The position numbers were made by a program, and so were the translations under genes. From NCBI GenBank assembly GCA_031772625.1, contig CM062810.1:454093731-454157730 (forward strand): DNA of 64,000 nt. The letters run 5' to 3'. This stretch comes from Pinus tabuliformis (lineage: Eukaryota > Streptophyta > Pinopsida > Pinales > Pinaceae). Every line of letters starts with the position of its first letter. The first letter of the stretch is position 1. Below are positions 46,397 to 58,300 of this stretch, in pieces. The notes under the pieces are model-generated. The model did no database searches and was not told the origin of the DNA. It saw only the letters and a program-made list of their open reading frames with translations.

Positions 46397-49300
46397 TGTT
46401 GTGGTAAAAACACAACCCCCCCATTTTTGACTTGTTCACTTCAAATAATGGGGACCCTTTCTATAAAAATTTTGGCTAAACACCTTTTTGGATTTTTATT
46501 TAGTTGATTGCCCTATGCATTTGTTAATTTTTCATTTTCTTTGGATTCTTGTTTTGATTGCTTTGTTAGAATCGATTTTTTATAAGCTTCACATTAACGC
46601 ATGTTTCGCTTCATTTTGTCAACTGGTTTGAAAATGGCACTCCTTTGAAGTCTCATCATTTATCTAGCCTGGGTTAAAAATGCATAAAATGTACAATATT
46701 GCATTTTGTAGATAATTAATTCAATAACACATTCATTTTAAATATTAACCCATAGCGAGTTTTTACTAACATTTTTCCATTTTTAGTTATGCCGCCAAAT
46801 CAATAATTATCGGGATTTAAGAAATTTACTCCAATTTCCAAATTAATTATTAATCTTAAAAACCCATAATATGCAAGTGGCTGTAGTTTATTTTTATTCT
46901 TTTTTAGAGTGGTTGTAGTTTAGATAATTTCATAACTAAATTTCATTAAAAGAAAATCAAAACAAAACATTAATTTTATATATTAAATTTCAAATTAATT
47001 AAATTAATTATCATATAAAATATAATTAATTTAATTAAAATTAAAATTTAATATATAAAATTAATATATATATATATATAAAATTATCGCATCGGGAGTT
47101 CATGTCGCATCGGAGAGTTTGCATTGTGACAAGTTTAAACAACCCCAATACCTTCATATCCCTGATGCCGATTCCGATTAACCAAAAGGCAACAGCATTA
47201 ACTAAAAGTTTAAAAATTCAATTGTTTGAGTTTTGATGCGATTACTCCATCGCATCGGGAACCACCAATTCATATAAGTTCTATGTCTCCGACTGAAAAC
47301 TTTTCTCGATCCCGATCATTAAAAAGTGTATATATTGCATCGGAGGTTTTCCACTTGACACTAGTATGAAAACCCCGATATTCCTCATTCTCCTGATCCG
47401 ATATGCCATGGTGATAAGTCAAATGCATGTCATTAAATTATGGTTTGTATTTTTTAATTTCAAGCTTTCACTCATACGAATGAGTGAATGGTAGTGTGAA
47501 TATCGTAGGAGTAAAATGGTAACATAAATGTAATAGTAGTTAGTTTAAATATTTTATATATATTAGATTTTAAATTAAATAAATAAATTAATATATAGAA
47601 TTTAATTAATTGAATTTAATTAAAATTTAATTATTATTTCGATTAATGTTAGTTAGTTTATAAAATAATTAATTATATTAGTTAGTTAGATTAATTTTAA
47701 TTAATAATAGTTTGTTAAATAATTAGTTTAGTTTATAATTAATAATTAAAATAGAATTAATTATTAAGTAAGTAAAATTCTAATTTAGGATTTAATTTTT
47801 AATGAGAATTTTGATTTTTTTTAGCCCAGCAACAGAATTTCCAGATTCATGCCAGATTTGATCCATCAACTTTGGAGGCTCATAGATTGGGTTATACTTG
47901 GCCAAATGAGGCCCAGGACGGCTCATTAGAAAGATAAAATCAAGGAGAATATTTCTGAGGAAGTTTCACTAACAAATTTGATCATTAATTGGGTTAAAAA
48001 TCATGTAGAAGATCAAGCTCCGAATTTCTAAAATAAAATCAATTTTCTGAGTTATTTTCTGCATTTTCATTTGTCCAAAGCCTCTTTTAATTGCAGATCC
48101 ATTCATCAATAATATCCTTGGCCATTCGAATCATCCCATGTACCAATAAAAATCTTATATTTTACTTTCAATTATTTATTTAATTGAATTCGATTGGATT
48201 TATTTTAAATGCCAGAAATAATATTTTGATTTTATTGTTGCATCTTAATTTATTTTGATTTCTTTTTACAGAAAAAAAGTGGAAGAAATATGGAGAAAAT
48301 GATTTCAATCAATGAGAAGGCTCCAACAATTAAAGATTGGAATTTTGAACAAATAAAATTGTATTTGGCAGATTTCTCTTCAAAAAACTATTATCTCCAA
48401 AATTCCTTTGCAAATAGTATAAATAACAGATTGCAGAAGGTAATAAGGGGCTGCTCTCCTATGCAATTTTAGATTTCTAAAAGCACTACTGTAATAAGAA
48501 TTTAGAGTTGTAGGAGGGAGGAGAGAAAATCTCAGATCTGGGGATTATTGAGGATTTTCCTTTTGTATCTTGAATTATGCATGAAAGGCAAAGCTTGCAC
48601 TATTGTGGCTTTAGCTTTGAAAGTAGAAGTTCAAGCAATGTAAAGAGCTGTTAGAGACCAAGGACAGAGAAATGGATGCAATGAATTGGTATTTCTAATA
48701 CTACTGTTTCAAATATCAGTTTCATTTTTATGGTAACATGAATGTCTCATTTTATTCATGTTTGTGCACTATTGTCAACATGGGTAATTTGTCTCAATAT
48801 TGTTATTAGGTATCTCTGTTCTTATGAATTAAAATCTGATTTTTGAGTAACTATTTACTCAGAAATCTGTCTTATAAAACTGATTTGTTGAATGGTAATG
48901 TGTTGTGAACTATTTTCACATATCATTATTCAATTATTAGATTTATTGATTTGATAATCAATATCATTTTTGTGAACTACTTCCTGGAATGTTCTTGGTT
49001 TATTATTTCAAGTTATAAGGTCTCGATAGGATGTGTTTTGGTAACCATAATATTAGTTAATTGAACTACTTCATTAACTTGATATTCATTATAAACAAGA
49101 CATTTAAATCCCAATACTTTAATTATCTTGCTCTTAGTTGGGTTAGATCTATATCTGCCTAATTAAGATAGGATTTAGATTAGTTTCTTTTGCTTGCATT
49201 ATAGAATAAGCTTGCATTTAGAGTAAATTCTACATTCTTTTAAGTCCTCTCCTCAAGGAGGCAAAACTTTAGTTGTGGCTTGGCTGAACGCAAATCATCT

Positions 49301-49521
49301 TAAGGGTCATTCTCTTTCCTGATCAGCAAGACGAAGTGATCTGATATCCCTAACTATTGGTAGTGAAAGATATATCATAAACCAATAGCTATAGGGAGAA
49401 GGTAATTGGACCTAGTTAAACCAGTTGGAGCCACCACACCAAACGGAAAAGGAGCTGCTTTAAGGTCCGGACCGGGTGGTTATCCCCCATTGTTGCTGCA
49501 ACAATTTTCGAGGCATCAACA
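46397..49521 (+). repeat. 3' LTR of the gag-only element (3,125 bp)
   Basis: Aligns end to end with 36756-39859, about 3% different in sampled stretches plus small indels. Followed by TSD ACCCC. Confidence 0.93.
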
Positions 49522-49526
49522 ACCCC

Positions 49527-49805
49527 TTATTTATATTTTTGTGCCCCTATTACCCCCATATTGTTATTTCTGTGCCCCATAGAATCCCTCTATTTTTATT
49601 TTTGTGGCTTTATATTATTATTGTTAGGTCGGCTGGATTATATTGTGACTCCTTAGACTCCTATATATAGAAAGGAGGTTTTGTCATTTAAATCATTAAA
49701 GAATTGTTAATTTATGTAATGTAAAGGAGGTTTCCCCCTCGAAGAGGCTGAATTATAAGGCGTTGATCTATCTTTTCTATCTTTTCTTGAGCTGGTTTCA
49801 TAACA
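49527..49805 (+). repeat. Chromovirus 5' LTR, second part
   Basis: Continues the LTR after the nested element and matches 55031-55309. Ends TTTCATAACA. A TATATATAG promoter-like word is at about 49660-49670. An initiator-Met-type PBS region follows directly. Confidence 0.93.
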
Positions 49806-50524
49806 TTTGTGATAGAGCTTTGGATTTTAGGGTTTCGCTGCTCCAAACAGGTCATCGTGGCATTTTCACTATAACTTTTTTTCTGTGACGTTTCAGAAGT
49901 CGCAAGAAAAACCCATTTGAGAAGACATCACACTAAACCTTAGGTCCGAATTTCAGAGCTTTTCGCACAATATTTGCAGAGATATGATTTGAGGAATTTG
50001 GTCTTTTTCCAGACTCCTGAATTACATTCAAAACAGGTGACCTGGGGAAAATCGTCATAAGTTTCTCTCTGGGGTTTGGTTTGAAATTTTGTAAGAAGGT
50101 ATAGAAAGACGACGGACTGTAGTTTCTTGTATGCATTTTTTAGATCCAAAGGTTGAAACAATGACTCGTGGCACGTCGTACAAGTTCGCTCTACTGAACT
50201 AGTCTATAATCAGGTCATCTTGGGAGATTGTGCATAACTCTTTCTTGGAGAATCCAATTTGGGTCAGACTTGTGACATTGGAAAGAGGACACAGAAGGCT
50301 ACTACAGGTTCCAATTTTAGAATTGGATGATCCGAAATTGCAAAGATACATCAGATTCAATATCAGGCTTCTACAAAGGGAAAAAAGGTGTTTAGTTTTT
50401 TTTAAATTTTTGCGTAAGCTTGGTTTGAAGGAATTCAAAGGGCATAGTAAAGCATTATTATCGGTAACTGATGCCTCGAGGAAAGAAAATGTAAACACCG
50501 AGTAAGGAACCTGAAATCTCTAGC
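49806..50524 (+). other. Chromovirus leader
   Basis: About 0.7 kb from the PBS region to gag, without clear protein-coding content. Confidence 0.6.
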
Positions 50525-51500
50525 ATGATTCATGAAGAAGAGGAAGAAATACTACATGATATATCAAAATTACAAAAACAAGTGCAACAAATGTCACGCT
50601 CACAAAAACTAACAGAAGCTAAGATAAATGGCATGGAATCTAAGATAAAGGGCATGGAAGCTAAGATGGATGATTCAAACACAAATTTGAAGAGAGACAT
50701 GGCATATTTGAAGACAGATTTGAAGACAGACATAGATGAATTGAAGATAAATATGAATAAGTTGCTACAAGAAATGGGCACTAAGGATGAAAGGGTACTA
50801 AAGGAAACTCATGATGAGAATAAAAGAAATGTTAATAATGATTCCATAGATGCTAATGTTGGATCGAAGACTCGCCATATTCCAAAAATCGATATGAGGA
50901 AGTTTGATGGCAAGGATCCTGCCACATGGATATTACAGATGGAGCAATTCTTCGATCTTAATAATGTGCAAAACACACAAAAAGTACATATGGCAACTGT
51001 ATATTTGGAACCAAATCAGTTTGTATGGTATCAATGGCTTTGCTCTCATAAACTATTTATCACTTGGGGCAATTTTTACGGAAGAATTGATAGCACATTA
51101 TGAGGATACAAAAAGCAACACTTTTTTTAGCCAATTGATAAGTCTCAAACAAAAGGGTTCAATAATGGAGCACATTGAGGAGTTCCAAAAATTGAACATA
51201 AGGGTAAAAGATATTCCAGAGGAGCATAGGGTATTTAAAGGATAATATCCAACATGACGTTCACCTTTGGGAACCTGATTCATTAGAGAAGGCATTCAGG
51301 TTAGCAAGAAAAATGGAAAGCAAAATTATGGCAACCAGGAAGCATACCACTCACAACTATAAGGATGGAAGTGTTGTTGCCCCTAGTCTTCCACAACCTA
51401 TAAGGTTGACACCACAACAATTGGAAGAAAAAAGAGCAAAAGAGTTGTGTTACAGTTGTGATAGCAAATACACTAAAGGTCATAAGTGTGCTGAGAAGAA
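50525..51500 (+). pseudogene. Chromovirus gag with coiled coil and zinc knuckle
   Basis: The N-terminal part is a long coiled coil with near-heptad KIKGMEAKM-type repeats (about 50540-50780). The capsid-like region follows (IPKIDMRKFDGKDPATWILQ, MEQFFDLNNVQ). A knuckle CYSCDSKYTKGHKC lies at about 51448-51490, the CX2C...GHxC style usual in chromoviruses. Confidence 0.88.
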
Positions 51501-51639
51501 ATTATTCTACATAGATTGTGAAGAGGAAGAAGAAAATGAGCAAGAAAGGTCAAAAGAAGAGGATATACTCCAAGAACAAAGCCTAGATGAAGAACAATTA
51601 AATCCAACCATTTCTTGTAATGCATTGGCAGGAATTACC

Positions 51640-51960
51640 ACTCCTCAAACCATAAAGATAGAAGGACAAATCAAGAAGAAAAAGGTAATAGTGTTGATTG
51701 ATTCAGGAAGCACCCACAATTTTATTCATTGTAGGGTAGAAAAATAATTGAATTTCTTCCTATATCTAGCACCAGAGTGTCAAGTGATGATTGCAAATGG
51801 AGGAACAATAAATTGCTTTGGAACGTGCCATAATATCAAGCTCTCCATGGGAGAATATGTATTGACTAGCCCAATGCTTTCCATTCCAGTGGGAGGTGCT
51901 GATGTTGTACTAGGAGTCCAATGGCTACAATCCTTGGGTACAGTAGCTTTTAATTTTCAA
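51640..51960 (+). pseudogene. Chromovirus protease
   Basis: Contains KVIVLIDSGSTHNFIH (aspartic protease DSGS active site) and, further on, GADVVLGVQWLQSLGTVAF, the conserved C-terminal block of Ty3/gypsy proteases. Confidence 0.9.
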
Positions 51961-52139
51961 GAACTTTTCATCAAATTTTCTACAGAAGAAAAGGAATTTG
52001 AATTAAGGGGTATTGCAGGGAAACCAGGAAAGATAATCAGCTCTAATGGTATGACAAAGCTTCTAAAAAAGGAGCAAAGAGGTGTAATTGCACAATTATG
52101 TTCGCTAGATGTTTCCACATCGGAATCATCTATTTATAT

Positions 52140-53080
52140 AGATCTCCAAAAAGTCCTAGACAATCATTCCAGGGTATTTGAGACTCCCAAAGGTCTCCCA
52201 CCTATGCGTGATCATGATCATGCAATTCATCTGATTCCAGGAAGTGTTCCTCCAAACATCAGGCCGTACAGATATCCCTATGTCCAAAAAAGTGAAATTG
52301 AACGTATGGTTGCAAAAATGCTAGAGGCTAGTATAATTCAACTGAGTCAAATTTCTTTCTCTGCTCCATTAGTATTGGTGCACAAGAAGGATGGATCATG
52401 GCGCATGTGTCTGGATTATAGGGAGCTCAACAAGCTCACTATTAAAGATAAGTTCCCCATTCCTGTCATTGATGAATTACTGGATCAATTTACTTCACCA
52501 AGTTGGATCTTCATTCGGGATATCATCAAATCAGAATGAAGATTGAAGACATTCCGAAAACAACATTTAGAACTCATGAGGGTCATTATGAATTTTTGGT
52601 CATGCCTTTTGGCCTTACCAATGCACCTTCAACATTTCAAGGTTTGATGAATTCAATTTTCAAACCATTCCTTAGAAAATTTGTGTTAGTATTTTTTGAT
52701 GATATACTAATCTACAGCATGTCTTGGAAAGATCATGTTGAACATGTTGACAGGGTGCTACAACTATTGGAGGAGAAACAATTATATGCAAAAAGATCCA
52801 AATGTTTCTTTGGAGTCCAGGAGGTGGAATATTTGGGTCATATTGTATCTCATGAAGGAGTTAAGGTAGACCCTAGCAAGATTAAAGCCATTAAGGAATG
52901 GAAAATCCCCACATCCATAAAGCATCTGCGAGGATTTCTTGGGTTGACAGGGTATTATCGCAAGTTTGTTAAGAATTATGGGAGAATAGCAGCACCTCTA
53001 ACAACATTATTGAAGAAAGATGAATTTTCATGGACTCCGGAAGCAACAAATGCCTTTGAACATCTTAAAGAGGCAATCTG
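52140..53080 (+). pseudogene. Chromovirus reverse transcriptase
   Basis: Contains [80 protein letters not shown] (active-site Asp pair), [18 protein letters not shown] and [19 protein letters not shown]. This is a textbook ordered set for Ty3/gypsy RT. Confidence 0.95.
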
Positions 53081-53089
53081 CCAAGCACT

Positions 53090-53480
53090 GGTCTTAGCTA
53101 CACCAGACTTCACAAAAACCTTTATTGTGGAATGTGATGCTTCAGGAAATGGAACTGGTGTTGTTCTAATGCAAGATGAAAGACCCATTGCTTTTGAAAG
53201 TTGTCCAATCAAGGGAAATTTTTTAAGCAAAGCTATTTATGAGAAGGAAATGTTTGCAATACTCCATGCACTTAAGAAATGGCGACCCTACCTAATGGGA
53301 AGACACTTCAAGGTAAAAATGGATCATGATAGCCTTAAATACTTTTTAGAACAAAGATTATCCTTTGAAGAGCAACAAAAGTGGGTCACAAAGATGTTGG
53401 GTTATGACTTTGAAATCATCTACAAAAAAGGGAAGCAAAATGTGGTGGTAGATGCACTCTCAAGAAAGGATGAGGATGTG
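53090..53480 (+). pseudogene. Chromovirus RNase H
   Basis: Contains [19 protein letters not shown] (Asp), [19 protein letters not shown] (Glu), [17 protein letters not shown] (Asp) and [13 protein letters not shown] (Asp), in direct continuation of RT. Confidence 0.93.
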
Positions 53481-53689
53481 GAAGCATTGTTGTGCGCCAT
53501 TTCTATTATCCAACCAGATTGGATAAATGAAGCAAGGGAGGAATGGAAGAATGACGAAGAAGTTTGGGCACTTATTCGAAAGCTACAACAAGATTCCAGT
53601 ACGTCTGATACATTTAGCTGGCAAAATGATTCATTATGGTAAAAATATCGCTTATACCTCTATAAGAATTCCCAGCTAAAACAAAATAT

Positions 53690-54600
53690 TCTTATGGAAT
53701 TGCACACTTCTCCCTTAGGTGGGCACTCAAGATTTTTAAAAACTTACCACAGGGTTAAGAAGGAACTTTTTTGGGATGGCCTTAAATCAGATATTCAAAA
53801 GTTTGTGGCAGAATTTTTGGTTTGCCAACAAAATAAAGTTGAAACAATTAAGACACCAGGTCTACTACAAACTTTATCCATTCCAAGCCAAAGTTGGGAG
53901 GAGGTTTCAATGGATTTTATCACAGGTTTACCCAAGTCTGAGGGAAAAAGTGTCATCATGGTGGCAGTTGATAGAATTACCAAGTATGCACACTTTTGTG
54001 CATTATCACATCCATTTAAAGACAATACAATTTCTACTGCATTTATGGAAACAATTCAAAAGCTACATGGAAACCCAAAGATTATTGTAAGTGACAGAGA
54101 TCCCATTTTCACTGGAAATTTTTGGACATAATTATTTTCTTGTCTTGGTACTCAGTGAGCTCATAGCTCATCTTATCATCCTCAATCTGATGGGCAAACT
54201 GAGACAGTAAACAAATGTTTGGAAGGATATCTTCGTTGCTTTGTATCCGATAAACAGACACAATGGGTCAAATGGTTGCCTCTGGCTGAATGGTGGTATA
54301 ACACTTCCTTCCATACAACAACAAAAATGACCCCATTTATGGCACTTTATGGGTATCAACCACCATCCATCACATCATATTTAAGAGAAAATTCTAAGGT
54401 TCAGGCAGTGGAACATCAAATCAAACATCAACAACAAGTCCTCCAACTCTTAAAGGATAACCTCGTGTTGGCACAAAATAGAATGAAACAACAGGCAGAT
54501 CAACATCGCAGTGAAAGAAGTTTTGATGTAGGTGATTGGGTATTCCTAAAGCTACAACCATATAAGCAAATGTCCCTAAAGCAAGCTAAGAGGGATAATA
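53690..54600 (+). pseudogene. Chromovirus integrase
   Basis: HTSPLGGHSRFLKTYHRV with FLVCQQNK is the zinc-binding N-terminus. WEEVSMDFITGLPKS (Asp), KIIVSDRDPIFTGNFW (Asp) and a region with DGQTETVNKCLEG (Glu) make the catalytic core. WYNTSFHTTTKMTPFMALYG and the C-terminal region with GDWVFLKLQPYKQ follow. Confidence 0.93.
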
Positions 54601-54947
54601 AATTATCACCAAAGTATTATGGTCTGTACAAGGTGTTGCAAAAGATTGGTACTATGGCATACAAATTGGAGCTTCCTGCAGCTTCTCGATTGCACCCAGT
54701 TTTCCATGTTTCATGTTTAAAGAAGGTTATAGGCGACAAGATCCCAGTTCAAACAATATTGCTAGAACTTGACGAGGAAGGAAAAATTATATTGAAACCG
54801 GAAGCAATCACAGAAATAAGAACTCGACAGCTACGAAATCGATCAATTTCAGAGTATCTTATCAAGTGGAAGAACTTATCCGACGAAGATTCCACATGGG
54901 AGGATGAGAATTTTATCCAGAAGTATCCAGAACTACTCAAGCATTGA
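54600..54947 (+). pseudogene. Chromovirus integrase C-terminus and chromodomain
   Basis: LHPVFHVSCLKKVIGDKIPV is the GPF/Y-type end. RTRQLRNRSISEYLIKWKNL followed by DSTWEDENFIQKYPEL is a chromodomain; such domains are known to steer chromoviruses to particular chromatin. The short nested copy at 30113-30589 carries the same segment. Confidence 0.92.
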
Positions 54948-54959
54948 GGAAAACACTTT

Positions 54960-54976
54960 TTTGAAGTAGAGGGGCA
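54960..54976 (+). other. Chromovirus polypurine tract
   Basis: GAAGTAGAGGGGCA immediately before the 3' LTR. Confidence 0.88.
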
Positions 54977-55309
54977 TGTTGGGTCCCTATAATACTAGTG
55001 ATTACCCCATTACTATTGTAGTTATACCCCTTATTTATATTGTTGTGCCCCTATTACCCCCATATTGTTATTTCTGTGCCCCATAGAATCCCTCTATTGT
55101 TATTTTTGTGGCTTTATATTATTATTGTTAGGTCGGCTGGATTATATTGTTACCCCTTAGACTCCTATATATAGAAAGGAGGTTTTGTCATTTAAATCAT
55201 CAAAGAATTGTTCATTTATGTAATGTAAAGGAGGTTGCCCCCTTGAAGAGGCTGAATTCTAAGGCGTTGATCTATCTTTTCTATATTTTCTTGAGTTGGT
55301 TTCATAACA
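54977..55309 (+). repeat. Chromovirus 3' LTR (333 bp)
   Basis: TG...CA ends; whole, and used to recognise the split 5' LTR and the LTRs of the mini-element. Followed by TSD CAACT. Confidence 0.95.
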
Positions 55310-58300
55310 CAACTCCACCATCTGCTCAACATTATTATCAGATTCTCATGATGATTTTTGATGAGGTAAATACCAAACAAGTTAACATTTAGACTTGATC
55401 ACGCCAATATGAGGAGCCACCTGCTAAGTTTATCACTGAGTCCCAACCGAAAGTGTCTACCGAACTTCTATAATTACCCAATAGTACCTTACAGAACCCT
55501 CAACCTAAGGTTTATGTCATACCCAAGATTTCCAAAGGTCCGTTACATTGAAATGATACTTCCGCCAAAGCCGCTCATACATATAGCATTGTAGATGACT
55601 TCGTGGAGTCTCTTGCTGCCATGTCAATGCTGGAAGTCTTGCAGACATGCTTGTCAAAATGAAAATCTCTATTATCTTCTCTAGGTGCCATAGATCCTCA
55701 AGAAAATCAGCTGATTGTCTTAAATGTTGACAAGTGGGATAAACCTCCTTTACCTTCATCCATTACTTTTCAAATTCCAGTCTCCATCTGAAACGCCACT
55801 GTCCAATGGTGTATCATTGATGAAGGTGCCTCCACCTATGTAATAGCTGACAGTGTGTGGAAAAAAATTGGATCCCCTAACCTATCCTTGTCCATCATCA
55901 CTTTGCGTGCATGGGTTTGTCATCCTTCATAGCCCCTTGGCTTATATCGCAACTACCCAGTCACAGTTGCTGGAAAGACAGTCTGTATTGATATTGAAGT
56001 CATTGATGCTCCCCTTAACTATAACATCCTTTTGGATTGTAGTTATACTTACGCCATGTTAGTTGTTGCATCTACGGTTCACTATAAGAGGTGCTTTCCC
56101 CACAATGGAAAGATCGTCACCATTGACCAATTCAAATATTATGATCCAAAAGCCTAGGGCTTGCCTCAAACCAACATTTATACCATGGCTAACAATAAGA
56201 CCATCTCATCTATTTCTCTAGAAGTCTATAAATATTTCTCTTTACTTGGTGCTTACTATGGTCCCCCGCCTACTCCTTATGAGCTTAGTTCATCGAGTGT
56301 TTGCATGCTCCAAGCATCGTGGGCCACCGAAAAATGGGCTGCTATGCCTTCCCAATAGTCTTCACTTTCCCAAAATGTTGTGCCTGACTCAATCACACCT
56401 AATAGTACAACTCCTCAAGAACCACCTCCTTTTGCAGGCATCTCTCCTAATCGTTTTCCACTCGGATCCCTCCCCCTAGCCCTTAACCATGCAGGAGCTG
56501 TTCGTCTAGGTTATTACCCTTTTGGTTAGATATTGTTCTTGTTTAGACCTCCCAGATTTTATTCTACACCTGTCATGGCTACATTGAGTCTACCTAATAT
56601 CACCCTAGGGATCCCAGTCTTGTACATTTATCCCGTTGCAAATACTCCATGTCATCAGTTGAAACCTTACATTGCTTTGACCCCGGTCCAACCAGTCATT
56701 CCATCCCCTACCTTTGCTTTAGTTCCATAGAAACCTCAGCAAGGTCCTAGTCCTATTGTGAAAGAATTTGGCAAGGGGGGAAAAGCCTGAAAGAAGGGAT
56801 CTCAAGATAGGGCCTCCCCAACAATTCCAACTACCCTAAGCCCCCAAATTCTCTTCCTCCTTGCGCTTTGTGTGATGTTGTCGATAATGCCACCAATAAT
56901 TGTCCTAAACTCCATCACATTAAAGAGGTTTTCATTGATACCTTTCCCAATCATAACATCCCAGAGGGCCAAGCAACCTTTCCTGAATCGGCTAAGCGAA
57001 TCCACTCATTACACATAAACCACCCTTACACTTTGTTCAATAACTACGGTCATTATTCCCATCACTATCCTTGTCTTGAATATTTTCGTGATACACTTCA
57101 AGTACTTTGCGAAATAGAGGTTGCTCATAATGAGTCCACTTGTCCTTTACAAGCTTAGTCTGATCCCACTCTTACTCCAAAACATGAGGTCTCCCAACCA
57201 CTCATTGTGATCCCCCCCCTGATGTCAAGATGATGGATAGTTCTACACCAATCCTCTACCTATCATCATTCATGATATCAATCACTGAAAAATCCCTAGA
57301 TATCTCCTCTCATGATTTTGTTGAACCTCCTTTAGTGAACACATTGGTCTCAACATCGGTAGATGTCCCCTCTACTAGTCATATGTCTCCCATTCATGAT
57401 GATGCGTTTGTGAACCACGTTTATCATGAAGGTGCTTTAGGTAGCTCTTCCTTGTGATGTGGTATTTATTCCTCTAGTCATCCCATCTTCCACTCTCATG
57501 AAGACATCATGGAATCCATGACCACTCCTAATTACCCTTGGGATGATATGCACAATCATACATACTTCTTCCTGCAACAGACCCATGACCAATATGTTGT
57601 GGAGTCCAAAGGCTTCATCCATAGTGAGGTCGATTAATTTAACCATGCCTTAATTCGAACCCATGAATTTGAACCACATCCACTGAGTAGCCATTACATT
57701 ACCACTTAATGTTTGGGTAAGGGGGCATCCATTTTTTAGAGTCTAGGAGAAGTAATTATCCCTAGCCCTCCTAGTGCATATGATAGTGTCGAATCTAGTA
57801 CCATTATTCACTCCCATTTAGAAGAACCTATAGAGTGTCATATAACTTCAGATCAATCTTGGGATGATCCACTTACTAATTCCTCCATCTTATCTCAACA
57901 ACCCAGTCCCTTATACATGGTTGTTGTTCAACCCCCATGTTTTCTAGGTGAGAATCAATTCATTATATCTGAAGCCACTCTTTGGTATAGTGAAACCATG
58001 TATGAAAACCCAAAAATTCAATCCATTCGATTCATATATGTAGTACTCAACAATATTAGTAATCCACCATTTCATTTCTCTAACTCTATCCACCCACTGT
58101 TCTCATAAGAAGACATCCATAAACAAATGGAAAACCATATTATCAAAATATGTTTGGAGTCCACTACTCTAACTACATTTGGTATGCCCATAGAATACTC
58201 CATATATCCATACAAAATGGGGGGCACACATACCCCTCCATCTCCTCATAATCCTTTGGAGGATCTCATGCCAGTTGGGCCAGGATGCTTGAATCCCTTA

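Larger units (their letters stand above)
36756..49521 (+). mobile_element. Gag-only LTR retrotransposon (TR-GAG/LARD-like) with 3.1-kb LTRs
   Basis: 12,766 bp. LTRs 36756-39859 and 46397-49521 begin TGTTGTGG and end CATCAACA. TSD ACCCC is at 36751-36755 and 49522-49526. The interior (39860-46396) has one long coding stretch near its 5' end starting with a gag domain, and 4.2 kb without recognisable protein. No protease, RT, RNase H or integrase was seen, so it must have been moved by another element's enzymes. LTR difference in sampled parts is about 3%, making it among the youngest here. Terminal repeat retrotransposons with only gag (TR-GAG) are described in plants. Confidence 0.9.
36702..55309 (+). 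mobile_element. Ty3/gypsy chromovirus (Reina-like by size), split by a nested element
   Basis: LTRs are 333 bp. The 5' LTR is 36702-36755 continued at 49527-49805; the 3' LTR is 54977-55309. TSD CAACT lies at 36697-36701 and 55310-55314. Without the insertion the element is about 5.8 kb. Order: leader, gag with coiled coil, zinc knuckle, PR, RT, RNase H, INT, chromodomain, polypurine tract. LTR difference is about 3% (11 of 333 by eye). Broken at about five points. The short LTRs, size and chromodomain suggest the Reina branch, an inference only. Confidence 0.93.
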
